DNA from: Streptomyces sp. NBC_00247 | Lineage (GTDB): Bacteria; Actinomycetota; Actinomycetes; Streptomycetales; Streptomycetaceae | Length of the DNA stretch: 64,000 nucleotides | Direction: 5' to 3' | NCBI RefSeq assembly: GCF_036188265.1 | Contig: NZ_CP108093.1 | Location: 7,272,921-7,336,920, forward strand | In this document: one piece after another, positions 34,266-43,597 of the stretch | How positions within the stretch are numbered: the first letter of the stretch is position 1 | Layout of the letters: each line of letters opens with the position of its first letter | Notes under the pieces: model-generated | What the model saw: the letters and a program-made list of their open reading frames with translations, nothing else | The model's database searches: none | Told to the model about the DNA's origin: nothing | Translations under genes and position numbers: made by a program

Positions 34266-34505
34266 TCAGCTGGGTTCGACAAGTCCCGCGTAGTCGCAGG
34301 TCAGCTTGATCGAGTCGAAGAGCAGCCCGGGCGAGCAGCGTCCGATGGTGTGCCTGCGTGAGCCGGCCGGCGCGTCGGCGGGTGCGTCGGCGGAGAGGGT
34401 TGCGTCGGCGCTGTGTGGTGCGGGGTCGGCGGCCATGACAGGGGAAGCGAATCCCGTGGTGGCGGTGGCCGTGAGCATCGAAGCGATAAGGATCTTCTTG
34501 AGCAC
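34266..34505 (-). CDS. Small secreted protein (79 aa)
   Basis: GTG 34505, preceded by GAAAGG, encodes a signal peptide (LKKILIASMLTATATTGFAS, cleavage near VMAAD) and a short mature region with two Cys (GRCSPGLLFDSIKLTCDYAG). The family is not recognised. One disulfide in a roughly 55-residue mature peptide suggests a small extracellular factor. Confidence 0.65.
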   Translation of the reverse strand: MLKKILIASMLTATATTGFASPVMAADPAPHSADATLSADAPADAPAGSRRHTIGRCSPGLLFDSIKLTCDYAGLVEPS

Positions 34506-34920
34506 AGGGGAACCTTTCGGAGGTGATATTTGGTGTCTCCAACGGATCCGGGCGTCGGAAGTCACGAACACGGCGGGTGACCAGGAAGCTGATGCCCGCG
34601 CGGGGAACGTGTCGGGCGACTTGACGTAGCACTTCGCTGGGGAGACTGTCCGGGTTCCGGCGCTGTCCGGGCGTCAGGAACAGGTCCGGGGAAACGAGCT
34701 CTGCGGCGGGCTGTCGTGGTGCTTTCCGGGCGTCCGAGAGCCACCGGGGTACGAGTCGGTGACGGCGTGCGCGACCGGTCCGGGGGAAACGGTTCTGTCG
34801 GGAAAAACGGGTCGGACGTGGTCGAGTTGGCTTCGTCCCGGCCGTGTGCGTGTGAGGAACCTGGCCGGAACCCGGAGCCCGGCCAGGTGCCCCGGAGCTG
34901 CCCCAGGAAGGAAGCACATC

Positions 34921-35124
34921 ATGCCGAGGGGAACGGTGAAGTGGTACAACGCGGAGAAGGGCTACGGAGCCATCGACCCGGACGACGGCGGTGCTGAGGT
35001 GTTCGTCCACCACTCTGCGATCAACGGTTCCGGCTTCCGCGACCTCGACGAGGGCCAGGCCGTCGAGTTCGAGGTCACCAACGGGCCCAAGGGCCCGGAG
35101 GCCGAGAACGTGACAAGCGCCTGA
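34921..35124 (+). CDS. Cold-shock protein (CspA family), copy 1
   Basis: The 67-residue protein contains the complete cold-shock domain: GTVKWYNAEKGYGAIDPDDG, VFVHHSAI, FRDLDEGQAVEFEV. The RNA-binding motifs RNP1 (KGYGAI) and RNP2 (VFVHHS) are present. AGGAAGGA lies before the ATG at 34921. It binds single-stranded nucleic acid in the cytoplasm as an RNA chaperone. Copies 2 (35928) and 3 (48939) share its C-terminus NGPKGPEAENVTSA. Confidence 0.93.
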   Translation: MPRGTVKWYNAEKGYGAIDPDDGGAEVFVHHSAINGSGFRDLDEGQAVEFEVTNGPKGPEAENVTSA

Positions 35125-35197
35125 CAGCTTTCTGGTACCGGCTGGCGAGGAACCGGACTACTGCTCGCGGGGTCCGTCGCCGGAGCTCGGCCACCCG

Positions 35198-35230
35198 GTG
35201 CTGTGCGCGGCCCTGGGCCGCGCACAGCAC
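35198..35230. terminator. Terminator after cold-shock copy 1
   Basis: Perfect 15-bp stem GTGCTGTGCGCGGCC with three-base loop CTG, 74 bp beyond the stop of the cold-shock gene. Confidence 0.75.
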
Positions 35231-35472
35231 ACGAGGATGGGACCTCGGGAAACGCGGGAGCCGCGAGCGTGACACTGGGCGGTCTGGTGACCGCCTCCGG
35301 CGCCGCCCGCGGCGCTCGCAGTGCGACGTGAGGCCCGCACCGGCACCCCGAAGTGTCACGGAGCAGTCCCGCGTCGTCAGGAACGAGGGTCCGGCGGGGG
35401 CTGGTCTTCCGAGGCCGCGGAACCCCGGGCGAGCGAACGGGCGTGGTGGTGTGGTGCGTGCGGTACGGGCCC

Positions 35473-35605
35473 GTCGTCGCCCGGCAGTCTCCGAACTCCC
35501 GCTACAGCGGCTCCCTGGCCACCTACGAAACCGGCGACACCTTCGATCACCAGGCAGGCGCCGCATTCGCCTACGTATGGTCGCTTTCCCCTGGCCCGGC
35601 CATGA
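35473..35605 (+). pseudogene. argG 3' fragment
   Basis: The plus-strand frame reads VVARQSPNSRYSGSLATYET then GDTFDHQAGAAFAYVWSL, matching the last 43 residues of the intact argG at 38799-39971, which is on the opposite strand. The rest of argG is absent. With the intact gene it forms an inverted repeat about 3.3 kb apart. Confidence 0.85.
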
Positions 35606-35618
35606 CCGGCCCATCAGC

Positions 35619-35684
35619 TTCGCCAACGACGAGAACCGGTTCCAGCAAACCGCCCAGTTCCCCGCCGAGGGCCCGACCGGCTGA
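35619..35684 (+). pseudogene. 3' fragment of a small secreted protein gene
   Basis: FANDENRFQQTAQFPAEGPT-G followed by TGA matches the C-terminus (YDDEGRFQGGTQFPGEGPIG) of the intact secreted protein at 48442-48666. The signal peptide and first half are missing; the argG fragment is joined directly upstream. Confidence 0.7.
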
Positions 35685-35927
35685 CGCGGCACCCTCACCG
35701 GCTGGCCCGGGGAGAGCAGGCGCCCGGGCCTGAAGCGGATGCCCCACGCGGACGGTGTGGCCTTCCGCTCCGGCCCAGAACCGAGTTGGTTCCGCGCGGG
35801 GGGGGGAAACGCTCCTGCCCGGGGTGGTTGTTGTGGGGTGGTCGGGTTGGTTCCGCCGTGCGGATGTGTGACGGCGCGCGGCGGTCCGGCCCGGGTCCCG
35901 GTGGAGGGTGACCGGGGAATTCCAGCA

Positions 35928-36149
35928 GTGCCTGAAGGGAAACGTCAGGCGACGGGAACGGTGAAGTGGTTCAACGCGGAGAAGGGCTACGGGGCCATTA
36001 ACCCGGACGACGGCGGTGCGGAGGTGTACGTCCACTACTCGGCGGTCAACGGTTTCGGGTTCCGCAATCTGGATGAGGGCCAGGCGGTCGAGTTCGAAGT
36101 GACCAACGGGCCCAAGGGCCCCGAGGCGGAGAACGTCACCAGCGCCTGA
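35928..36149 (+). CDS. Cold-shock protein (CspA family), copy 2, altered start
   Basis: The domain is complete (GTVKWFNAEKGYGAINPDDG, VYVHYSAV, FRNLDEGQAVEFEVTN). In copy 3 the gene starts ATGCCGACAGG; the aligned codon here is CAG, so the usual start is lost. Translation can begin at GTG 35928, adding about six residues (MPEGKRQA), with GGGGAA eight bases upstream. The protein would be 73 residues. Confidence 0.8.
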   Translation: MPEGKRQATGTVKWFNAEKGYGAINPDDGGAEVYVHYSAVNGFGFRNLDEGQAVEFEVTNGPKGPEAENVTSA

Positions 36150-36163
36150 GTCTTTGGGCCCAC

Positions 36164-36180
36164 GGCCCCCGGCGGGGGCC
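36164..36180. terminator. Hairpin after cold-shock copy 2
   Basis: Stem GGCCCCC / GGGGGCC with loop GGC, 15 bp past the stop. Confidence 0.55.
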
Positions 36181-36386
36181 TTGGGCCGCTCGGGTACTGC
36201 CCGTCCTGTCTCTGAACGGCAGCCCCGCCCGGACACTCGATCACACCCGACGGCCCGGATTGTGGTGCCCCATCGTTCGGTGATGACAGTGGTCCGTTGA
36301 ACGCGCCGGCTACCCGTGTACCGCCCGAGCCCGGGCAGAAAGTGACGGGGCGTTACCCGCCCGCCGGACAAGTCGTTGACTGGTGC

Positions 36387-36770
36387 ATGAACAAGTTTTT
36401 CTCTGCTCGACTTGCGGCGGTCGGCGGGGCGATGGCCTTGGCCGTCGCATTGCCTGCCGCTCCGGCCTCCGCCGAGAATTCCATCGAGATCACCACTGTC
36501 GGCCCGGCCGAGCTGACAGTGGACTACGCCTGCGATGCCTCGGCAGGAGTCGTCGAAATCAAGGCGATGGTGGGCGATGTCAACGCAGACAGCCCGTCAG
36601 CCACCGGAACTCAGACTGACGTCACGTGCGAAGGCTCTCGCCACTCCGCCACGATCGCTCTCGACGGTGAGCAGCTATCAGCAGGGCAGACCGTGCAAGT
36701 GCGCGTTGCACTGGTCGACGGTGACGGCAATGTCGTCACAGGGCAGGCCAGAATGGTCACCCTCGGGTAG
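36387..36770 (+). CDS. Small secreted protein, paralogue A
   Basis: The 127-residue product has a signal peptide (MNKFFSARLAAVGGAMALAV, cleavage near APASAE) and a mature domain of about 97 residues starting NSIEITTVGPAELTVDYACD, with two Cys (YACDA, VTCEG) and beta-rich pattern. Its paralogue at 47358-47741 has the same length and about 80 percent similar residues by eye. Family unknown; an Ig-like or small beta-sandwich fold is likely. Confidence 0.8.
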   Translation: MNKFFSARLAAVGGAMALAVALPAAPASAENSIEITTVGPAELTVDYACDASAGVVEIKAMVGDVNADSPSATGTQTDVTCEGSRHSATIALDGEQLSAGQTVQVRVALVDGDGNVVTGQARMVTLG

Positions 36771-37184
36771 TGCCAGCATCAGAGCCACGCCACCCGTCCT
36801 CGGTTCCTCCGACGCCAAGCCGATCGCGGCGTTCCGTGGCCATATGCGAAGTGTTCCGGTCGCCGACGGTGTGGTGGCGAGGCGATCGTGCACAGCGCGA
36901 TGTGGCGAGGCGCGACCACAGAGTCGTGACCGAACGCGAACGTGGTTCCGCGCGACAAATTCACGCTCGGAGGTCACATGCCGATGGCATCGCGAGCACG
37001 GCTCAGACTGTGAGCCTTGCTCGCGGGCAGCTGAAGTGCCGCTGCAACCGCCCATTCTGGCCGTGACAACGCATCCCGCCGGCCTCACCACTGGAACGGG
37101 ATCGGAGAGCCGCACCGAGTGCACCGGCCCGGTCGTTGGGCATCGGGCGGTGCCCGTCCGGGGGTGCCGGGGAAGGGTGGGGGT

Positions 37185-37769
37185 GTGCCGGTGGTGGAAG
37201 CGGTCGAGGAAGCGGTCGGTTGGTTCGAGACCTATCTGTGCCGGCCTCATGAGGGTGTGGGGCGGCCCGGGGCGGTGTGCCCGTTCATGGTCCCGGCCCT
37301 GCGCGCCGACGGTGTACGGGTCCACGTGTTCCACGGTGGTGCGGGCCTGGACGGTCTGCTGTCCGCGGTCGACGCCATGGTCGAGGTCCTGCGGGGCGAT
37401 GGGTGGCCGACGTCCAACCGCGCTCTGCACGCCGTAGTCGCCGTCCTGCCCGACCTTCCCCAGGCCGACGAAGAGCTCCTGGACCACGTGCAGGAGAAGG
37501 TCAGGACACCTCTGGCCCGGGAGGGGATGATGCTCGGCCAGTTCCATTCCCCGTGCGAGCAGGGTGCCGCGCGCAACCCCGGGTTCCCGGTGTCCCGTTC
37601 CCCGATCCCGATGCTGGCGCTGCGCTGGATGGCTCTGCACGATGTCCTGTTCGTCCACGACGACCCGGACCGGTTCGTCGCCTATGAGGAGCGGTTCGGG
37701 ACCGTCTACCGCTCCGGGCGCACCGTGGACCCGCTGTTCACCCGCCTCTACCAGCAGGCACACCGCTAG
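37185..37769 (+). CDS. DUF6875-like protein, copy A
   Basis: The 194-residue product (GTG 37185 after GGGGAAGGG) contains WFETYLCRPHEGVGRPGAVC and PFMVPALRADGVRVHVF, then NRALHAVVAVLPDLPQADEE and FPVSRSPIPMLALRWMALHD. The CPFMVPAL segment and overall layout recall DUF6875 proteins, which occur with non-ribosomal and RiPP-like clusters and may be redox- or heme-type enzymes; this assignment is tentative. Copy B (46373-46957) has identical length. It precedes and converges with the kinase-like gene. Confidence 0.8.
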   Translation: MPVVEAVEEAVGWFETYLCRPHEGVGRPGAVCPFMVPALRADGVRVHVFHGGAGLDGLLSAVDAMVEVLRGDGWPTSNRALHAVVAVLPDLPQADEELLDHVQEKVRTPLAREGMMLGQFHSPCEQGAARNPGFPVSRSPIPMLALRWMALHDVLFVHDDPDRFVAYEERFGTVYRSGRTVDPLFTRLYQQAHR

Positions 37770-37795
37770 GAGTGCAGGTGCCGTACCCGACAAGG

Positions 37796-38647
37796 TCAGG
37801 AACCCAGGTCGCTGAGGGTCTGGGCGAGGTCCCGGGCTGTGGGCCGGTCCCGGGGCGAGTTCAGCAGGGCCGGCTGGAGAACGGCTTGGAGCTCGGGCCA
37901 TGGTGCCGCGGTCCGCAGGGGGATGCAGCCGGTGGCGATCTGGGTGCGGAGCTGGTCCGAGGTCAGGTGCTCGGTTGTGATGCCGGCGGCCGGGTAGTCC
38001 AGGGGCCAGGTTCCGGTGACGCAGGTCCACAGGGTGGCGGCCAGGGTGTAGACGTCGGCTGCCCTGCCTGCGTCCAGAGGCATGTCGCCTGCGCCGCGCA
38101 GCGCCAGCTCCGGCGGCACGAGGTGGTCGATGCCCACCCCCGTCACCGGTGGCGGCCGCATCCCCTCCCGCCAGCTCCAGGCCAGGTCGATCAGACGGAC
38201 ACCACCACCAGTGTGGATCCCGTGGTCCGGCTGGAGATCGGCGTGGACCCAGCCCATGTCGTGCAGAGCGGCGACCGTCCGGCACAGCTCCACCGCCGCG
38301 CCGAGTCCCGCCCGCCGCCCCGTACCGTTCTCCCGGCACGAGGTGAAGGCATCCCACGTGGAGGGCCCTTCGAACCACCGCGCTACCAACCACGCACTGC
38401 CCGGCCCCAGGCCCGCGGCGAGCAGATGCCCGGACCACCCCAGCGCCCGGAGAACCTCCGCCTCCCGCGACACGGCTGCCGCGCCGTCGCCGGTGCCGAT
38501 CTTCACGGCAGCTCTCCCGCCGGCACTCGTGGCCTCCCACACCACCGCACCCCGGCGGGATGTCACCTTCCGCAACCGGAAGCCGCCCCCGCAGCGGGCC
38601 TCGACCACCGCAAGGGCCTCTGCGTGTCCGGACGGAAACTGCCCCAT
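37796..38647 (-). CDS. Protein-kinase-like phosphotransferase, copy A
   Basis: The 283-residue product has a kinase fold: AAVKIG (ATP-binding Lys), the helix Glu in SREAEVLRALG, the catalytic loop GWVHADLQPDHG (H-A-D-L-Q-P-D), and the metal-binding segment VRLIDLAWSW in place of DFG. The catalytic Asp is present; Asn of HxDxxxxN reads H. It resembles eukaryotic-type or small-molecule kinases. Start at ATG 38647 after GGAGAG. The paralogue at 45495-46346 has the same length. It is convergent with the DUF6875-like gene in both blocks, so the two are probably functionally linked. Confidence 0.82.
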   Translation of the reverse strand: MGQFPSGHAEALAVVEARCGGGFRLRKVTSRRGAVVWEATSAGGRAAVKIGTGDGAAAVSREAEVLRALGWSGHLLAAGLGPGSAWLVARWFEGPSTWDAFTSCRENGTGRRAGLGAAVELCRTVAALHDMGWVHADLQPDHGIHTGGGVRLIDLAWSWREGMRPPPVTGVGIDHLVPPELALRGAGDMPLDAGRAADVYTLAATLWTCVTGTWPLDYPAAGITTEHLTSDQLRTQIATGCIPLRTAAPWPELQAVLQPALLNSPRDRPTARDLAQTLSDLGS

Positions 38648-38798
38648 CACTCGGACTCTCCTCCATTGCGTTCGGCCCGTCGGTCGCGAATGCCGTTCCG
38701 GGTCCCCGCGGCAGCGTGTGCGCCGACCCGTGGGGTGCGCCCGCGTTCGTCGGCGCCAGATGATGCCCGGAACTCCGCTTCGAGTGGTGCTCTTTCGG

Positions 38799-39971
38799 TC
38801 ATGGCCGGGTCAGGGGGAGGGACCATACGTAGGCGAAGGCGGCGCCTGCCTGGTGATCAAAGGTGTCGCCGGTTTCGTAGGTGGCCAGGGATCCGCTGTA
38901 GCGGGAGCTGGGGGAGTGCCGGGCGACAACGCTGTGCGAGCCTTTGAACAGCTCCAGGGTGATGTCGCCGGTCATGGCGGTCTGGAGGCTGGAGACGAAG
39001 GCGTCCAGGGCGCGGCGCAGGTCGGTGAACCAGTAGCCGTAGTAGACGAGTTCGGCGTAGCGCAGGGCCATGGCCTGTTTGTGGTGGAGTGTTTCGCGGT
39101 CGAGGACGATCGCTTCGAGTTCCTGGTGCGCGGTCATCAGCACGGTTGCGGCGGGCGCTTCGTAGATGCCGCGGGTCTTGAAGCCGACGATGCGGTTCTC
39201 GACGATGTCGACGCGGCCTACTCCGTGCCGTGCGGCGACGGCGTTGAGCCGGTGCACGAGCTCGGGAAGGGGGAGCCTCTGCCCGTTGAGGGCGACGGGG
39301 GTCCCGGACTCGAACCCGATGGTGACTTGCTCCGGGTGGTCCGGGGCTGTCTTGGGGTCGGCGGTGAGCTGCCAGGCACGTTCCGGTGGTGGCCGGCCGA
39401 TGTCGTCCAGTTCGCCGCACTCGATGCTGGTGCCCCAGATGTTGGTGTCGATGCTGTAAGGGCTGTCGGGGGTGACCGGCACCTGGATGCTGTGTTCCCG
39501 GGCGTAGTCGAGCTCCGACTCCCGGGTGGTCAGTTCCCAGTCGATGACGGGTGCCAAGACCCGCAGATCGGGATCGAGAGCGGTGACACTGGTGAAGAAG
39601 CGCACCTGGTCGTTGCCCTTGCCCGTCGCCCCGTGGGCGACCGCGTCCGCCCCCTCCGCATGGGCGATCTCGACCATCCGCTGAGCGATCAGCGGACGCG
39701 AGAGAGGCGCGGCCACCAGGTACTTGTTCTCGTAACGGGCATGGGCCCGCAGCGCGGGTAGCGCGAAGTCCTTCAGGAAACGATCGGTGAGCGGCTCGAC
39801 ATACACCTTCGAGGCGCCGGTGCGCAGCGCCCGTTCCTCGATCGTGTCCAGGGACTCGATCTGGCCGATGTCCGCGCAGAACGCGATGATCTCGGCGTCG
39901 TACCGCTCCTTGAGCCAGTGCAGGGCCACGGAGGTGTCCAGACCTCCTGAATAGGCGAGCACGATCTTCAT
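38799..39971 (-). CDS. argG: Argininosuccinate synthase
   Basis: The 390-residue product makes argininosuccinate from citrulline and aspartate with ATP, the penultimate step of arginine synthesis. It starts MKIVLAYSGGLDTSVALHWL (the N-type ATP pyrophosphatase P-loop SGGLDTS) after GGAGGG, and contains HGATGKGNDQVRFF and YSIDTNIWG-SIECGEL. Length is close to the usual 400. No other arg gene is nearby. Fragments of argG lie at 35473, 45268 and 47867, making this the centre of the duplicated region. In Streptomyces argG is known to lie in the unstable chromosome arm in several species. Confidence 0.95.
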   Translation of the reverse strand: MKIVLAYSGGLDTSVALHWLKERYDAEIIAFCADIGQIESLDTIEERALRTGASKVYVEPLTDRFLKDFALPALRAHARYENKYLVAAPLSRPLIAQRMVEIAHAEGADAVAHGATGKGNDQVRFFTSVTALDPDLRVLAPVIDWELTTRESELDYAREHSIQVPVTPDSPYSIDTNIWGTSIECGELDDIGRPPPERAWQLTADPKTAPDHPEQVTIGFESGTPVALNGQRLPLPELVHRLNAVAARHGVGRVDIVENRIVGFKTRGIYEAPAATVLMTAHQELEAIVLDRETLHHKQAMALRYAELVYYGYWFTDLRRALDAFVSSLQTAMTGDITLELFKGSHSVVARHSPSSRYSGSLATYETGDTFDHQAGAAFAYVWSLPLTRP

Positions 39972-40364
39972 GAGCCCTCCAGAGATGACGCCGGGCAAGG
40001 GGGCGACGCCGGTGGCATCCACCGCCTGCAGCGTCCAGGACGCTCCGCACAGACCACGGAACCCCTCCTGGAGTCTGTCCATCCCGCACGCACCGCATCC
40101 CCGCCCCGGGGTCCACAACCTCACGAGAGCCGCCACTCGCTGCGGGACTCCAAACCGCCGCTCTGCTGGCAGCGGAGGACGGCTCCGACATACTCGGCAG
40201 GCCGACGGGGCCGGGGCACTCGTCACCCGGTGGGCAGTGACATGTAGTCACCGGGGGGTGAAGATCGGCGCCATGTCCCGGCACGACCCGCCTCCGCCTT
40301 GTCGGCCCGAAGCGCCGGGGCAGCGGATCAGCTCCGTCGAGTCCCATGCGGGCGGCAGGGTTGC

Positions 40365-40853
40365 TCAGCCCAGGGGCGGCCTTCCGGGGAGCCACTTCTG
40401 CTCGTTCAGGTCGTGGCCGGCGGGCCGGAGGCCGACGATGCCCGCGTCGTTGTGGAGGACATGCCCGGGGTACTGCCGGCTCTCGATCGCCCGCGCCCTG
40501 CCCGACAGGTCCACCTTCCACCTCTGCGGCTTGCCGGGGTTGGCCGCGCAGTCCGCCATCTGCACATCGTCCTGGGCGACGGCCTTGACGCACCTCTTGG
40601 TCCCGTCCAGCTGGATCTGGTAGACCCCGGCCGCTGCACCCGGAGGTGAGATCAGTACCCAGTCCTGGTCCGCACCGTTGTACTTCCCGGTGAGCAGCAC
40701 ATCGCCGTCCGCGGTGAGGAACAGCCCGTCCGCCACGTTCTCGATGGCGACCCGGCCGGCGGCACTGGCCGGCGTAGCGGTGAAGACGCCAGCCCCGATC
40801 GTCAGGGCCGCTACCACTGCCGCCGCGGTACAGGACTTCTTCAGGTTGGCCAT
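40365..40853 (-). CDS. Secreted beta-trefoil-like protein, paralogue of 26359-26838
   Basis: The 162-residue product starts MANLKKSCTAAAVVAALTIG (signal peptide, cleavage near TPASA). The mature part has VLISPPGAAAGVYQIQLDGT, CVKAVAQDDVQMADCAANPG and KPQRWKVDLSG in common with the protein at 26359. Two Cys may form a disulfide. The ATG at 40853 is chosen because a longer upstream frame has no family similarity. Ligand unknown. Confidence 0.78.
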   Translation of the reverse strand: MANLKKSCTAAAVVAALTIGAGVFTATPASAAGRVAIENVADGLFLTADGDVLLTGKYNGADQDWVLISPPGAAAGVYQIQLDGTKRCVKAVAQDDVQMADCAANPGKPQRWKVDLSGRARAIESRQYPGHVLHNDAGIVGLRPAGHDLNEQKWLPGRPPLG

Positions 40854-41319
40854 CGTGCCCACCGTGCCTCTCTGGGAAGGGGTTCCACTGAGACCGCCCC
40901 ACCGAACTGGTTGGACGGCAGTAGCCAGCGAACCCGGTACCGAGATGCCCTCACCGCAATCACCCGATCGTGGGCGGGGGCCATGATCCAGACGAACCGT
41001 CCTCATGCCGGGTGGCGGCCTCGACGCCGAGAACCTCGCGCACTACGCCGAGCGTGAGGACACCGATCCCCCCATCCCGGGCCCAACCCGACACCCGGGG
41101 CGGGCGGGCACGGGCCCGTCTTCCTGCCCGGACCTGGGTGAGGCGGCGGGACCAGACCGTGCTCCCTCCAGGGTCTGTCGAACCGCCGTCAGCCTGTGCT
41201 CCCGCGTTGGCGCGGCTTCGTGTCCGTAAGGGTGCGGTGTCGTTGATCGGGTGCGGCCGGGCTCTCCCCGGCGCGGTGGGACGAGGGCGCCGGGAGTCGG
41301 GGCCGGACAGAGGGAGAAC

Positions 41320-41628
41320 ATGGTGGATTCGCAGGCGCAGGGACCCAGCCGTATCGGCCGTACGAGTGCACGGGCAGCTGTTCTGGGGGCGGTGGCCGGT
41401 GTGGCTCTGCTGCCGGCGGGTGCCGCCCAGGCGAACGTCGTCGGTGTCGGGAACGCCGCGTTCGGCAACACCTGCATCGCCCAGGGCGGTGCGCAGAACG
41501 CCGGCGCGACCGTGGCCGGCAGCGGGGCGGTGAGTGGCAACCACATCGGGCTGCCGCTGCATCTGGGACGCAACCAGTGCGGCAACAGCGGCATCGTCTG
41601 CACGGTCCTGTTCCGCCCGGCCGAGTGA
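41320..41628 (+). CDS. Small secreted Gly/Asn-rich protein, chaplin-reminiscent
   Basis: The 102-residue product has a signal peptide (ending near GAAQA) and a mature part NVVGVGNAAFGNTCIAQGG ... GNHIGLPLHLGRNQCGNSGI. The GNAAFGNTC and GN-repeat pattern recalls chaplin domains (NPAFGNTC) of Streptomyces aerial hyphae, but the canonical chaplin motif is not complete. AGGGAG precedes the ATG at 41320. Its TGA overlaps the GTG of the next gene. Confidence 0.65.
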   Translation: MVDSQAQGPSRIGRTSARAAVLGAVAGVALLPAGAAQANVVGVGNAAFGNTCIAQGGAQNAGATVAGSGAVSGNHIGLPLHLGRNQCGNSGIVCTVLFRPAE

Positions 41629-42851
41629 CGAACACGGTGGCCGGCACTCAGGAGCGGGCAGTGTCCGAGCTTCTGTCGTTGAGCGGCAGGGCGCTGCCTC
41701 TCCTCAAGCAGTGGGTGCACCGTGATCCGGACTGCGGAGTCGCCCGCGGGCTGCTCACCCTGGTGACGGCCGACCGGCTTGGCGACGAGGACCTGCGGGA
41801 ACAACTGGTGATTGCCCACCGGGATGCCCGCTTGGCCGGCCCACGGGAGACAAGCCTTGTCCACGGGGTCTTCCTGCACACGCACCGGCACCACCGACTG
41901 ACCGCTGATCACCTGGTGGGCCACTTCGCCCGTTGGCCCGCCGACGAACAGGCCGGGCTGCTCATGGGTGTCTTCGCCGAATGCGGCGACGACGTCTACC
42001 GTGCGCAGGGCGAGTCCCTGGTGGAATCGCAATGGGAACTGGCCGGTCCAGACAACTGGCCGTGGACGAGCTGGCTCGCAGCGATCCGGGCCGAGCAGGG
42101 ACGGGCCCGTGAGGCACACGGCCTTGCCGAGCGGGCGCTGACCCTGCACCCGCGCTCGGGCGTCGCCGCACACGCTCTCGCACACGCCGGACACGAACTC
42201 GGTGCAGGCCCCGCCTCGGTCAGCTTCCTCGACCAGTGGCTGGCGGCCGACCCGGACGCCATGCACACCCGCCACCTCAACTGGCACGCCGCACTGCAGT
42301 CCATCGCCTGCGGCGACTTCCCCGACGCCCGCCGCCGGGCCGATACAGCACTCGCCCACGAGGACGTCGGGATGCGGGCAGCGACGAACTGGCGCCTGCT
42401 CCTCGTCGGACAGGCACCCGCCGGCCGGAGCGATCTCGAACACGTCAGAGAACTCCTCACCGCCCCTGGGGGCATGGCAGAGATCTTCCACACCTTCAAC
42501 CTGGCCCTGGCTCTCGCGGTGGAAGCCGCGACCGACGACCTGCTCGCCCTCGCCAAGCGGGCCGGCGGCGACGAACGACCCGACTACCGCGACGTCCTGG
42601 CACCCGTCGCCCGAGCCCTGGCCGACATCACCGCGGGCCGCCCCCGGGCAGCAGCCGACCTCCTCAGCTCCCTCGGCGAGAAGACGGAGCGCATCGGCGG
42701 CGTACGCGTGGAACGGGAAATCATCCAGGACACCCTCGCCCGCGCCCTCGCCGATGCCGGCGAACCCGACCGGGCAGCCGACCTTCTCCACCACCGCACC
42801 ACCACCCGCCACCACCACACCTACGAAACCCACCTCCTCGCACCACACTGA
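41625..42851 (+). CDS. TPR-repeat (TTC38-like) protein
   Basis: The 408-residue protein is built of helical hairpins and has the TTC38-type signature HTRHLNWHAALQSIACGDFP. Other segments: SWLAAIRAEQGRAREAHGLA, RSGVAAHALAHAGHELG, and IFHTFNLALALAVEA. Proteins of this class are cytoplasmic scaffolds often found by natural-product genes. It is coupled by GTGA to the small secreted protein upstream. Partner unknown. Confidence 0.75.
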   Translation: MTNTVAGTQERAVSELLSLSGRALPLLKQWVHRDPDCGVARGLLTLVTADRLGDEDLREQLVIAHRDARLAGPRETSLVHGVFLHTHRHHRLTADHLVGHFARWPADEQAGLLMGVFAECGDDVYRAQGESLVESQWELAGPDNWPWTSWLAAIRAEQGRAREAHGLAERALTLHPRSGVAAHALAHAGHELGAGPASVSFLDQWLAADPDAMHTRHLNWHAALQSIACGDFPDARRRADTALAHEDVGMRAATNWRLLLVGQAPAGRSDLEHVRELLTAPGGMAEIFHTFNLALALAVEAATDDLLALAKRAGGDERPDYRDVLAPVARALADITAGRPRAAADLLSSLGEKTERIGGVRVEREIIQDTLARALADAGEPDRAADLLHHRTTTRHHHTYETHLLAPH

Positions 42852-42977
42852 CCGTGGGTGGGTACGACATCGTTGCGTCTGAAGGAGTGACAACGAACCC
42901 GTCAGTCCGACACCGCGCTGTTCCGCACGCGACGATGATCCTTTCCACCGCTTCGACACCCGCAGAGGACCATCACC

Positions 42978-43529
42978 ATGGTCACCGCCGCACCCGACAT
43001 CATCGCCACGAAGCTGGGCCGCTCCTTCGCCGCCCTGGACAGCGACCATGACGGTCACCTCGACCGGTCGGACTACCAGCGGCTCGCCGACCGCTACCTC
43101 ACCGCCTACCACCTCGGCCCCGACGACCGCCGCGCCCGCGCCCTCCACGCCTTCTTCCAGACTTACTGGCTGGAGCTGCTGCGTCACGCGGATGTGCAGG
43201 GGGACCGGTTGAGCAGGGACCAGTACGTTGACGCTGTCCGTCGGGCGAGCGCCGACACGAGCCGGCTGAACGTGGCCGACGGGCTGGGGCATGTGCTCTT
43301 CGACGTGATCGACGTCAACGGCGACAACGAGATCAGCCGGGAGGAGTACATCCGCTTCCTGACTGACGTGTGGGCCATCGAAGAAGCCGACGCCCTGCAG
43401 GCGTTCAGGACTCTGGACACCAGCGGCGACGACACGGTCTCCCGTCCGGAGTTCCTCCGGGCGATCCGTCAGCACTTCCTGCTGAACGACCCGGACGCCC
43501 CGGGCAGCCTCTTCTTCGGCTCCGCCTGA
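42978..43529 (+). CDS. EF-hand calcium-binding protein (calerythrin-like)
   Basis: The 183-residue product contains four EF-hand regions: DSDHDGHLDRSDY (about residue 21), ADVQGDRLSRDQY (about 71), DVNGDNEISREEY (about 113) and DTSGDDTVSRPEF (about 148). The first, third and fourth retain the Asp/Gly/Glu-type ligands; the second is degenerate. Calerythrin-like proteins buffer or sense cytoplasmic Ca2+ in Streptomyces. It stands alone. Confidence 0.9.
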   Translation: MVTAAPDIIATKLGRSFAALDSDHDGHLDRSDYQRLADRYLTAYHLGPDDRRARALHAFFQTYWLELLRHADVQGDRLSRDQYVDAVRRASADTSRLNVADGLGHVLFDVIDVNGDNEISREEYIRFLTDVWAIEEADALQAFRTLDTSGDDTVSRPEFLRAIRQHFLLNDPDAPGSLFFGSA

Positions 43530-43597
43530 CCACCAGAACCCCAAACCGTCCGAAAGCCCTCTGACCAGGCCGCCGGCGCACTGCTAGGTTCCCGATC

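Noticed and set aside
38857..40902. 681-codon minus-strand frame overlapping argG
   Set aside because: argG and the trefoil-like gene explain this region in other frames; the product is Arg/Pro-rich and without motifs.
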